Origin: Acinetobacter lwoffii
GTDB lineage: Bacteria; Pseudomonadota; Gammaproteobacteria; Pseudomonadales; Moraxellaceae
Assembly (NCBI RefSeq): GCF_022967985.1
Contig: NZ_JALJVC010000016.1
Location: forward strand, 1-64,000
DNA: 64,000 nt
Reading direction: 5' to 3'
Part shown: piece by piece, positions 42,204 to 49,218 of the stretch
Numbering within the stretch: position 1 is the stretch's first letter
How the letters are laid out: each line of letters starts with the position of its first letter
Position numbers and translations under genes: made by a program
Notes under the pieces: generated by a model
The model's input: the letters and a program-made list of their open reading frames with translations, nothing else
Database searches by the model: none
What the model was told of the DNA's origin: nothing

Positions 42204-42796
42204 AATTTCTAGGATGTCTGAAAAATCGTATTTTTACCCAAAATCCGGTTTGAGCGTGATCAATAATTGTCAGGTTTTATCCAAACGGACATTTATTGTT
42301 TCTTAATGATGACATCAAATCACCGCTGTAAATCTTGATACTAAGATTTTCTATAAAAAATCGTTTCTATAAATAAGATCGCACTTTAATTATTTTATTT
42401 TTTATATAAATATAAACAGAACTTTTGATTTTCTGATGTTAGATACTTATTGTTGCCAACTTAAACCAAGTTCCCTTCCGAGTCATACGCAGACTTACAA
42501 AGTATTGATTAACCCTACATATCTTTGGCGTAAAATTTGCATTTTCTATCTGGTCGCATTAATTAAATGATGACTACATCTTATTTCCAAAATTAACTGG
42601 AGGTGAAATCTGAAAATATAATTCTTGCCTAATCAAGTGATTATGTGGTTATACGACTAAAGATGGCCATTTTGACTGTAAAAGCCTGCCACAGCAGTTG
42701 CAAAGGTTCAAATTAAACAGTACAACTATATATTCAATTCTGACTGATTAAATCTGCTTTAATCTTCAATAACATAAATAAATGGGAGGGATGGAG
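42204..42796. other. Long intergenic stretch, nothing recognised
   Basis: About 590 bases without a convincing gene. TAGAAA and TTTCTA around the brnQ stop (42194-42211) form a weak stem. The rest is AT-rich, with short A/T repeats such as TTTCTATAAA twice near 42350. An untranslated RNA cannot be excluded. Confidence 0.35.
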
Positions 42797-43015
42797 ATGT
42801 TATCATTACATTTCAACAAGCAAGTCTTCATTGACGCTCTTAAAGCCAACAACACCAATCTGGTGACATTTATATGCACCACTTTTGCACTCATGCTGAC
42901 TTTAACCGTCCATTGCTTAATTCAAGGTAATTTAAAACTTGAATACTTCGGCTATGCACTGATTGTCTCAGCTGCGTTTTTCCTATGGGCTGCCATAGAC
43001 CAGAAATACCGATAA
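42797..43015 (+). CDS. Small two-helix membrane protein
   Basis: I chose ATG 42797 because GGAGG stands seven bases before it; two earlier in-frame ATGs sit too close to that site. The 72 residues hold two hydrophobic helices (about 24-43, VTFICTTFALMLTLTVHCLI, and 51-67, FGYALIVSAAFFLWAAI) and end with a polar DQKYR. I do not recognise the family. It is probably an inner-membrane protein. Confidence 0.6.
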   Translation: MLSLHFNKQVFIDALKANNTNLVTFICTTFALMLTLTVHCLIQGNLKLEYFGYALIVSAAFFLWAAIDQKYR

Positions 43016-43128
43016 TCAAATTTTTAATTAGCCCAGATGGATGATTTGGCCAGTCATCCATCTGGTGAAAAAAGTGTTTTAACTTTCAAGAATTCCAGCA
43101 TCCTTTCAGAATAACTATAAAAAGAACA

Positions 43129-43587
43129 TTAAAATAATCCGATAAATGCTCCATAGAGCAAGATCCCCGTCCCGCCCAATTCTGCGATAATTAAACCTAG
43201 CATGGCTAAAGTCATCAAACTTCCTGGCAAATGAAACTTACCCAGCTGATGCGGTTGTTTAAACTGATTCGTCGTGTCTTGCAGAAAACCATGTAGCATA
43301 TAAGCGGCAATCGAGAAGCTAAAAAACAGAATATTGACTAGTACGCAAATCAGATTCACCATACTCGGTAACACTGAACAATAGGCCAGCATTGCCAAAA
43401 TTAAGGTCGCGGGCGCATAAAGTAGGCTGCTACGATGGGCAATATCGACATAATAATGTGCACGTGACTGAGGTGATTGACGGATCTGCCAATATTTCCA
43501 GACACCAGTAAACATCCCGATCCACAAGAAGATTCCACTAAAAATAATGCCGATTTTAACGGCCAGCTCAAGTTCCATTAGCTGCAT
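43129..43587 (-). CDS. Four-helix membrane protein, unknown
   Basis: The 152-residue protein has four likely transmembrane helices: about 9-28, 53-70, 74-97 and 124-150. The longest polar part is the loop HGFLQDTTNQFKQPHQLGKFHLPG between helices three and four. I do not recognise the family. GGAATGATCTT precedes the ATG. It diverges from the hydrolase gene at 43706. Confidence 0.6.
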   Translation of the reverse strand: MQLMELELAVKIGIIFSGIFLWIGMFTGVWKYWQIRQSPQSRAHYYVDIAHRSSLLYAPATLILAMLAYCSVLPSMVNLICVLVNILFFSFSIAAYMLHGFLQDTTNQFKQPHQLGKFHLPGSLMTLAMLGLIIAELGGTGILLYGAFIGLF

Positions 43588-43705
43588 AAGATCATTCCAT
43601 GTTTATTATTTGACTGACTTTAAAGTCATGTTTTCCCCGAGCTACCCTGCTAAAAATCTATACAGTAAAAGCTTCATCAGGATTCTAAAAAATATAGTGT
43701 AACGT

Positions 43706-44569
43706 ATGTCTGAATTTGAAACATTGACTCTCCAGTGCCAAGATGGCTATCGCTTAAGTGCACGTTTTTATGCAGCTATTTCTGAAACTGACAAACTTCC
43801 AGTATTAGTCTGTCCGGCAACTGGCATTACTAAACAGTTTTATCATCAGTTTTGTGTGTGGTTACAAGCTCAAGGCTATGCCGTTATGGTCTTTGATTTC
43901 CGGGGGATTGGTGATTCACTACATGGCCCGTTGAAAAATTCAAAAGCCAGTATTGTGCAATGGGGTCAACTGGATATACCGGCCGCGATTGATGCTTTAT
44001 TAACGCGTACCAATGCAAGAAAAGTGATACTACTTGGACATAGTGCCGGTGGTCAGCTTTTAGGTATTGTGCCAAATTACGATAAAGTCGCAAAAGTGGT
44101 GGCCGTCTCTGGCTCTACTGGACATGTGAAAGGACTCAAAGGTAAAACCAAGTTACTTGCGCCAGTGATGTTTAATGTTATTTTCCCACTGGCACGCATC
44201 ACTAAAGGCTATGGCCCGACTCAAGCGATTGGTATGGGTGAAAACCTGCCTAAAGATGTGGCACGAGAATGGGCACTGTTTTGCAGTAAACCGGGCTATG
44301 TGATGAATGCGGTCGGTAAACTTGTATCACCTAAAGCAGATTTTCATACTCAAATCACCTGCCCGATTACCTCGATTTGGTCATCGGATGATGAAATTGC
44401 CACGGAAGCCAACGTGAAAGATTTACTGCGTTTATATCCGAACGCAAAAACTCAAATAATTGAACTTAAACCTAAAAGTTATGCCTATAAGGCCATTGGT
44501 CATATGCTGATGTTTAAGAAATCGCATCAGAATTTATGGCCGGTGATTGAGCAACAATTGGCTGTTTAA
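43706..44569 (+). CDS. Alpha/beta hydrolase (serine aminopeptidase-like)
   Basis: The 287-residue protein has an alpha/beta hydrolase core with MVFDFRGIGDS, the nucleophile in LLGHSAGGQLLG near residue 113 and the histidine in IGHMLMFKKSHQ near the end. The acid is probably in IWSSDDEIA. It resembles the S33/Hydrolase_4 group; substrate unknown. It is the last recognisable chromosomal gene before the prophage. Confidence 0.8.
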   Translation: MSEFETLTLQCQDGYRLSARFYAAISETDKLPVLVCPATGITKQFYHQFCVWLQAQGYAVMVFDFRGIGDSLHGPLKNSKASIVQWGQLDIPAAIDALLTRTNARKVILLGHSAGGQLLGIVPNYDKVAKVVAVSGSTGHVKGLKGKTKLLAPVMFNVIFPLARITKGYGPTQAIGMGENLPKDVAREWALFCSKPGYVMNAVGKLVSPKADFHTQITCPITSIWSSDDEIATEANVKDLLRLYPNAKTQIIELKPKSYAYKAIGHMLMFKKSHQNLWPVIEQQLAV

Positions 44570-44668
44570 ATCAGATTTAGATGGTTATTTGCAGGCTGCT
44601 GTGTTCTAATACGCTTAGTTTGAGATGAGCCTCTTACAGTATATGGGCTTGACCTATATACGACTAGC

Positions 44669-44694
44669 CCCTAACCATGGGGCTTTTTATTGCC
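44669..44694. terminator. Hairpin at chromosome-prophage junction
   Basis: AGCCCC and GGGGCT close a seven-base loop, with TTTTTATT following. The 44570-44819 gap also has GTATAT-N11-ATATAC at 44639-44661, an AACTGGCG repeat at 44716 and 44727, and one DnaA-box-like TTATCCACA at 44746-44754. The attachment site may lie here, but I cannot show it. Confidence 0.55.
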
Positions 44695-44819
44695 TGAAAA
44701 CAAATACTTATAAATAACTGGCGAAAAACTGGCGTAATCCTAAAGTTATCCACAGCTAACAACTTCTTGTTTATGCTTATTATATCACTCATCTTGAAAT
44801 AAAAAGAATGGATGGAAAA

Positions 44820-44945
44820 ATGAAAACATGGACCTACTTTTACATAGAGCACACGATTAAGAATGGAGAGGTTTTTAGGAAGGAATCTGGGTGGGGTTTA
44901 AATTTAAAGAGTAATTATGTGGTTTTGAGTGGGGTGTGGAGTTGA
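44820..44945 (+). CDS. Possible 41-residue peptide
   Basis: The reading frame starts MKTWTYFYIEHTIKNGEVF and ends LKSNYVVLSGVWS. There is a weak GGATGG before the ATG. It ends in TTGA, and the TTG of that overlap is the likely start of the next gene, a coupling pattern typical for real operons. I know no relative. It may be a non-gene. Confidence 0.4.
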   Translation: MKTWTYFYIEHTIKNGEVFRKESGWGLNLKSNYVVLSGVWS

Positions 44946-45583
44946 AAAAAATCAATCCATTGGCTTTAAGTGTTGTCGGCGGGGTGTCTATATTCGCAGC
45001 AACCTATATTTTATTTTGGGTTTTATTTTTATGTTTCGATTCACCTAATGCAGCTAGGGAGGCTATTAATGTTTTAGGTAGTTATTTTGGAGGGGTTGCG
45101 ACCCTTTGGGCTGCTTTTATTGCTGCTTATTTATTTAATGATTGGAGAATCAGTCACAATAAAAACATGGATGCACAACTTTGCATGAAAGTTATAAATT
45201 CAATTTACGATTGCGATTTAACTCTTCTTAGAATTAACAGTTTTTTTGTAGATTATTTAAGTTCACCTAACAAGGTTTTTTATGCGCAGGAGTTCGATAT
45301 CAACTTGGATAAGCTTAGAGGTGTTATAGATATTATGGCTTCATCCTTATCTATATTAGGCCACATAATACCAAAAAATGAATATAACCAAAAAATTTTA
45401 CCAAACTTAGAAAAAGTTATTGATGATCTAGAGGAATATTATGGGGTTGTAGATAACACGTTTAGGGATCTTCATGCCCCTATGCCTGATGATTTCATTA
45501 AAAAGTATAATGAGGTGTGTGAAAATAGCAGGATGAAATATAGATCTGTAATTGAAGAGCTACGCCAGTATTATAGAGCTTAG
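44942..45583 (+). CDS. Two-helix membrane protein of prophage flank
   Basis: I prefer TTG 44942 (MKKINPLALSVVGG), which overlaps the upstream peptide's stop; GTG 44936 adds two residues. Two membrane helices (about 11-30, VVGGVSIFAATYILFWVLF, and 45-64, YFGGVATLWAAFIAAYLF) are followed by a 150-residue helical cytoplasmic part (DLTLLRINSFFVDYL, DDLEEYYGVVDNTF). No family is recognised. Its place at the prophage edge, apart from structural genes, suits a lysogenic-conversion or exclusion gene. That is inference. Confidence 0.6.
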   Translation: MKKINPLALSVVGGVSIFAATYILFWVLFLCFDSPNAAREAINVLGSYFGGVATLWAAFIAAYLFNDWRISHNKNMDAQLCMKVINSIYDCDLTLLRINSFFVDYLSSPNKVFYAQEFDINLDKLRGVIDIMASSLSILGHIIPKNEYNQKILPNLEKVIDDLEEYYGVVDNTFRDLHAPMPDDFIKKYNEVCENSRMKYRSVIEELRQYYRA

Positions 45584-45705
45584 ACTACCCTCACACATAT
45601 CCCCACATTCACATTCGTCGTAATTGAATGGGCTGTGCAGCTCTGCCTAAGAGTCTTTACCAAGTCAATTAGTACTGTAACCGTTCATCCGAAATATCAT
45701 AATTT

Positions 45706-45724
45706 TGCGTCACTCTATGACGCA
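45706..45724. repeat. Inverted repeat upstream of umuD
   Basis: TGCGTCA and TGACGCA flank CTCTA. It lies about 95 bases before the umuD start and could be a second operator, or the terminator stem of the gene before. The rest of the 45584-45818 gap holds the umuD promoter. Confidence 0.45.
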
Positions 45725-45751
45725 TCTTTGAATTTAAAAGATTTATTTTAT

Positions 45752-45804
45752 TTGTTTGATTTTTATTGAATCTTTACAATCTTGATTATTGTTACAAAAA
45801 TCAA
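45752..45804 (+). promoter_or_regulatory. umuD promoter with palindromic operator
   Basis: The -35 TTGTTT (45752-45757) and -10 TACAAT (45775-45780) are 17 bases apart. The operator at 45782-45804 is a 23-mer palindrome with three central-type mismatches: TTGATT, one base, TTGT, one base, ACAA, one base, AATCAA. It covers the expected start of transcription, so a bound repressor would block it. The binder is probably the UmuD-like repressor or LexA-type protein of Acinetobacter. Confidence 0.6.
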
Positions 45805-45818
45805 GGAGTCGTAAAGTT

Positions 45819-46376
45819 ATGAACAGTACTCATGGGGGCTTTCGTGCTGGAGCCGGTCGAAAAAAGTCTGAAGAGACTAAAGTTATTCGAGTGCCTGAAT
45901 CTAAAATTCTTGATATTAAAGAATACCTAGAATCTCTTAAAAAAGAAAATGAAATTAGTGATATCCGTCAGTTTGATCCTGTCACAAAAATAGAAATACC
46001 CTTGGCAACCGAACGCGTTCAAGCTGGATTCCCCTCGCCCGCTCAAGATTATATTGATAAAAAAATCGATCTGAATGAGTACCTCATTAATAATGCGAAT
46101 GCTACTTTTATTGTTCGTGCGGATTCTCTTTCTATGCTAAATGCAGGAATTGATATTAATGACGCCTTGGTTGTAGATCGCAGTATTCAGGCTAGGCATA
46201 GAGATATTGTGATTGCCAGTATCGATAATGAATTGACAGTGAAACGGCTAATTATTGATGCGAAAGGTTGCTGGTTGAAAGCTGAGAATGAGGGTTATCC
46301 AGATATTCATCCCCAAGAAGGTCAGCAATTTGAAATCTGGGGTGTAGTCACAAATGTAATCAAGAAATTCAGATGA
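45819..46376 (+). CDS. umuD: UmuD-type S24 protease, extended N-terminus
   Basis: The 185-residue protein is the autocleaving subunit of polymerase V. I chose ATG 45819 with AAGGAG upstream; ten extra residues are possible. Cleavage should occur at A69-G70 ([13 protein letters not shown]), with S105 and K142 as the catalytic pair, spaced as in E. coli UmuD. The first 68 residues exceed the E. coli arm (24) and begin [14 protein letters not shown] with VIRVPE, a DNA-binding-like start seen in Acinetobacter UmuD forms that act as repressors. It overlaps umuC by four bases. Confidence 0.9.
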   Translation: MNSTHGGFRAGAGRKKSEETKVIRVPESKILDIKEYLESLKKENEISDIRQFDPVTKIEIPLATERVQAGFPSPAQDYIDKKIDLNEYLINNANATFIVRADSLSMLNAGIDINDALVVDRSIQARHRDIVIASIDNELTVKRLIIDAKGCWLKAENEGYPDIHPQEGQQFEIWGVVTNVIKKFR

Positions 46377-47668
46377 GCTATAACAATGAAATATACGCGC
46401 TCATTGATGTAAATAATTGCTATGTAAGCTGTGAGCGCCTATTTAATCCTAAACTTAAAGATGTGCCGGTCATTGTTCTTTCAAATAACGACGGCTGTGC
46501 AGTTGCACGTTCCCAAGAAGCAAAAGATCTTGGTATTAAGATGGGTGTTCCCCTATTCCAGATTAGGGATATTGTCGAAAAACATAATGTACAGGTACTT
46601 TCGAGTAACTATGCTTTGTATGCTGAAATGTCTCAACGTTTCCATTCAATTCTGGCTGATTACGTGGCGCCAGGTGAACAGGAAGTTTATTCGATTGATG
46701 AGTGCTTTTTAAAGCTTACTGCCTATTCTGAAAATTATGACCTGGTTGAATATGCGCAAAATATGCGACAGCGGATCTTGCAGTGGATCGGATTACCGGT
46801 TTGTGTTGGTATTGGTCGATCAAAAACCGAAGCAAAGCTTGCCAATCATATGGCTAAAAAGGCTAAACGCTTTAATGGGGTTTGTGATCTGGTTTCTATG
46901 GATCCGAAGCACCGAGATTATTTTTCGAGTTTGATTGATGTTTCCGAAGTCTGGGGAGTTGGTCGTCAGCATAGTAAAAAACTAAAAGGCTTAGGTATTA
47001 ATACTGTTCTTGATTTAGCCACTTCTAATCCACATCAAATGGGAAAACTGTTTTCAGTGGTCGTGCAGAGGACTGTCATGGAACTGCAAGGGATTTCATG
47101 TATCGAACTTGAGCAGGCTGCGCCAACCAAGAAGCAAATCATTTCATCACGCTCATTTGGCGCACGGGTAACCGATATTGAATCATTATCTGAGGCAATG
47201 AGTGATTACCTGCATAACGCTGTTAAGCGGTTAAGAGAAGATGAATCTCTTTGTGGTTGTGTGATTGCTTTTGCCCAATCCAATCCTTTTGATAAGAACA
47301 GGCCTTTCTATAACAAGTCGATCAATATCGGATTTGCTGAGCCGACTGACTGTGCTGCTGTTATGAACCGGGCTGTAATGAAGCGAATGAATGAGCTGTT
47401 TCAAGAAGGAATCGAGTTTAAGAAATGTGGTGTGATATTGACCGCAATCGAGCCAAAATCGACATACATATATGACCTTCTATCTGATAGTACTCAAATA
47501 GAGAAAAATGAGAAACTTCAATCTGCCCTTGAGCAGGTTAAGGTGAGATTTGGAGATAAGAAAATAGCAATTGGCCCATGCAAAATGCATGGTCGCGCAT
47601 GGGCAATGGCCAGACAAAACCTGACTCAGAACTATTTTAGTTGGGAAGGGATTCTGAGGATTAATTAA
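46373..47668 (+). CDS. umuC: Error-prone polymerase V subunit UmuC
   Basis: The 431-residue Y-family DNA polymerase has the catalytic motifs [16 protein letters not shown] (residues 7-22) and [10 protein letters not shown] near residue 105, then the helix-hairpin-helix [19 protein letters not shown] and the little finger domain. With cleaved UmuD it performs translesion synthesis after DNA damage. Length and motifs look intact. The start ATG lies in the umuD stop (ATGA). Confidence 0.95.
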   Translation: MSYNNEIYALIDVNNCYVSCERLFNPKLKDVPVIVLSNNDGCAVARSQEAKDLGIKMGVPLFQIRDIVEKHNVQVLSSNYALYAEMSQRFHSILADYVAPGEQEVYSIDECFLKLTAYSENYDLVEYAQNMRQRILQWIGLPVCVGIGRSKTEAKLANHMAKKAKRFNGVCDLVSMDPKHRDYFSSLIDVSEVWGVGRQHSKKLKGLGINTVLDLATSNPHQMGKLFSVVVQRTVMELQGISCIELEQAAPTKKQIISSRSFGARVTDIESLSEAMSDYLHNAVKRLREDESLCGCVIAFAQSNPFDKNRPFYNKSINIGFAEPTDCAAVMNRAVMKRMNELFQEGIEFKKCGVILTAIEPKSTYIYDLLSDSTQIEKNEKLQSALEQVKVRFGDKKIAIGPCKMHGRAWAMARQNLTQNYFSWEGILRIN

Positions 47669-47698
47669 TAACCAGTCACTTATTTTAATGATAAACAA

Positions 47699-47718
47699 AG
47701 CCCTCATGTGAGGGCATT
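47699..47718. terminator. Stem between umuC and endolysin
   Basis: GCCCTCA and TGAGGGC pair around a TG-centred turn, followed by ATTTAT. It lies between the converging umuC and endolysin genes. Confidence 0.6.
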
Positions 47719-47729
47719 TATCTATTTTA

Positions 47730-48317
47730 TTAAACAAGTGCTCTTAATTTCATTAAGTGCGCTTTACGATCTGTAAGGCCATTGGTGCCACCATTGATCC
47801 GGCGCGTGATGGTCAGCACATCATCTTTATCAGCCAAGGCATTCAAGCCATTATCAGACCAAAACTTACAAGCAACCATAAGGCCGATACTTGGGATTGC
47901 CACAATTTCAGAATTGTTTTCAAAGTCGATGCCGAGCTGCTGCCCATACTTGCGATAGTTGGTACGGCCGGTCAATTGAATTGGTCCACGGCCTTTATAT
48001 CGCTTGCCATCCCCTGGCTGTGTGTTGCCTAAATCCTTTCGCCCCTCATACGCTGCACCTGACGCGATTTCTTCCATATAGCGGAAGTTGCCGGACTCAT
48101 GTGCCAGCTGTGCAAGAAAGTGAATAAAGCGAAGTGAGTTGTCCAGGATGCCATAGGTCCGCATGTGAACATTGGCAGCCAGACCAAGTTCTTCAGCACG
48201 CGCTTGACTGGCACCTAGTTTTTTAAATACTGCAGTCAATGTGCCACGGCCAATGATGCCGTCATCATGCACACCTACTGCTCTTTGGAGTTTTTTAATT
48301 TGAGTGGTGTTCATCAT
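47730..48317 (-). CDS. GH19-type phage endolysin
   Basis: The start at ATG 48317 (MMNTTQIKKLQRAVG) gives about 195 residues. An N-terminal part (about 5-35, IKKLQRAVGVHDDGIIGRGTL) resembles a peptidoglycan-binding domain. The catalytic part has the glycoside hydrolase 19 / lysozyme-like fold: AHESGNFRYMEEIASG with the glutamate, and YKGRGPIQLTGRTNYRKYG. It should cut peptidoglycan at the end of infection. There is no signal peptide, so release needs a holin, likely one of the two membrane proteins just upstream. Confidence 0.88.
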   Translation of the reverse strand: MMNTTQIKKLQRAVGVHDDGIIGRGTLTAVFKKLGASQARAEELGLAANVHMRTYGILDNSLRFIHFLAQLAHESGNFRYMEEIASGAAYEGRKDLGNTQPGDGKRYKGRGPIQLTGRTNYRKYGQQLGIDFENNSEIVAIPSIGLMVACKFWSDNGLNALADKDDVLTITRRINGGTNGLTDRKAHLMKLRALV

Positions 48318-48597
48318 CTTTATCCGTATTAAAAAATTTAGGACGTGCACCCTCCTTCCCCCAGATATAAAGCTGTCGGGTGAAAAGCACAAATACAATA
48401 CTTACCGTGGTGTAAAAAAGAGTTCCGGCTGGACTAGGTGAATAGTCATCTTTTACAAAGAGCGCCACCCCAAAAATAATTGACAGCATCAAAAGAAAAT
48501 CGATGTGCTTTGGTAGTTTAATTTTTGGATGGAACACCATGATTGCAAACGAAACTATAAATAACACCAAAGCTGTTTTACTTATGATTAGCAGCAT
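48295..48597 (-). CDS. Three-helix membrane protein, holin or spanin-like candidate
   Basis: I chose ATG 48597 over GTG 48603, because AAGGAG stands seven bases before the ATG. The 100 residues hold three hydrophobic stretches: 1-22 (MLLIISKTALVLFIVSFAIM), 31-47 (DFLLMLSIIFGVALFV) and 57-75 (GTLFYTTVSIVFVLFT). The tail is polar (KFFNTDKDDEHHSN). It overlaps both the holin candidate upstream and the endolysin downstream. A lysis role is inferred from place and size. Confidence 0.6.
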   Translation of the reverse strand: MLLIISKTALVLFIVSFAIMVFHPKIKLPKHIDFLLMLSIIFGVALFVKDDYSPSPAGTLFYTTVSIVFVLFTRQLYIWGKEGARPKFFNTDKDDEHHSN

Positions 48598-48904
48598 CTT
48601 CACTCTCCTTTTTGACTAAACCAAGAACTCTTGATCGAGCCAAACTCAGCAATGCTTCAGCTGTACTTTTACCAGCAGCGCCCAGAATGAAACCAAATAG
48701 CTCTGGGTAGTTACCGCTAGCAAGAAATAAACTTGCCGGTTTAGCAAAGACCACACATAAAATGAAGCCGGCAAAGAATCCTATCCAGCGATCCCGAGTA
48801 GGCTCCTTACTTAATAGAAAGCCAAAAGTTGCCCCCAGCACACCTGTAAAAAGGATGTGTGAATGGTTCTTTATGCTTTCCAATACTTGACTAAGAAAGT
48901 CCAT
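48578..48904 (-). CDS. Putative holin
   Basis: I chose ATG 48904 (MDFLSQVLESIKNH) because GGGG stands six bases before it; an ATG two codons upstream is the alternative. The 108 residues have helices at about 17-31 (ILFTGVLGATFGFLL), 40-60 (IGFFAGFILCVVFAKPASLF) and a weak one at 66-80, with a charged tail (LVKKESEDAANHK). Small size, membrane helices, a charged end and the next genes being another small membrane protein and an endolysin all suit a holin. No family name is certain. Confidence 0.68.
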   Translation of the reverse strand: MDFLSQVLESIKNHSHILFTGVLGATFGFLLSKEPTRDRWIGFFAGFILCVVFAKPASLFLASGNYPELFGFILGAAGKSTAEALLSLARSRVLGLVKKESEDAANHK

Positions 48905-48945
48905 ATACATCCCCTTTAGTCATACATACCCCTATTTTTTGGCAA

Positions 48946-48968
48946 TAAAAAAGCACCCGGTTGGGTGC
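48946..48968 (-). terminator. Terminator of the tail operon
   Basis: On the minus strand GCACCC and GGGTGC close a four-base loop, then a run of T follows. It lies 17 bases after the stop of the gene at 48985 and may separate tail and lysis genes. Confidence 0.8.
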
Positions 48969-48984
48969 GATTGGTATTTTTTAC

Positions 48985-49218
48985 TTAAACTTCAATTTCT
49001 GAATGCTGACCAGTTGGTGCTGGCCTTAAAATCACCTGATTTGAGATAAATACTCTGGCACCCAGGTTATAAGCTGTGCCTGATGTGCAAAGCACTGGAC
49101 CAGATCCACCATCGATCTGCACCCGATACTCTGGATGCTTCACTGATGTGATGGTGCCGATGTACTCAGCATGGGTCGGATTAAGCAGCTTGCGCAGTTC
49201 AAATAAAGGATTAGTCAC
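48985..49218 (-). CDS. Small phage tail-associated protein
   Basis: I chose GTG 49218 (MTNPLFELRKLLNPTHAEY), overlapping the upstream stop by eight bases; an ATG at 49248 would add ten residues. The 77 residues look like a small beta-barrel: YIGTITSVKHPEYRVQIDGG, then VLCTSGTAYNLGARVFISNQVILRPAP. The pattern resembles short OB-like tail proteins that follow the tail tip gene in Acinetobacter phages. The function is not established. Confidence 0.6.
   Translation of the reverse strand: MTNPLFELRKLLNPTHAEYIGTITSVKHPEYRVQIDGGSGPVLCTSGTAYNLGARVFISNQVILRPAPTGQHSEIEV

Noticed and set aside
42705..42730. GGTTCAAATT as a tRNA T-arm
   Set aside because: No matching acceptor, D or anticodon stems surround it.
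44746..44754. TTATCCACA as part of a replication origin
   Set aside because: It is a single DnaA-box-like sequence without further boxes, an AT-rich melting region or a replication gene nearby.
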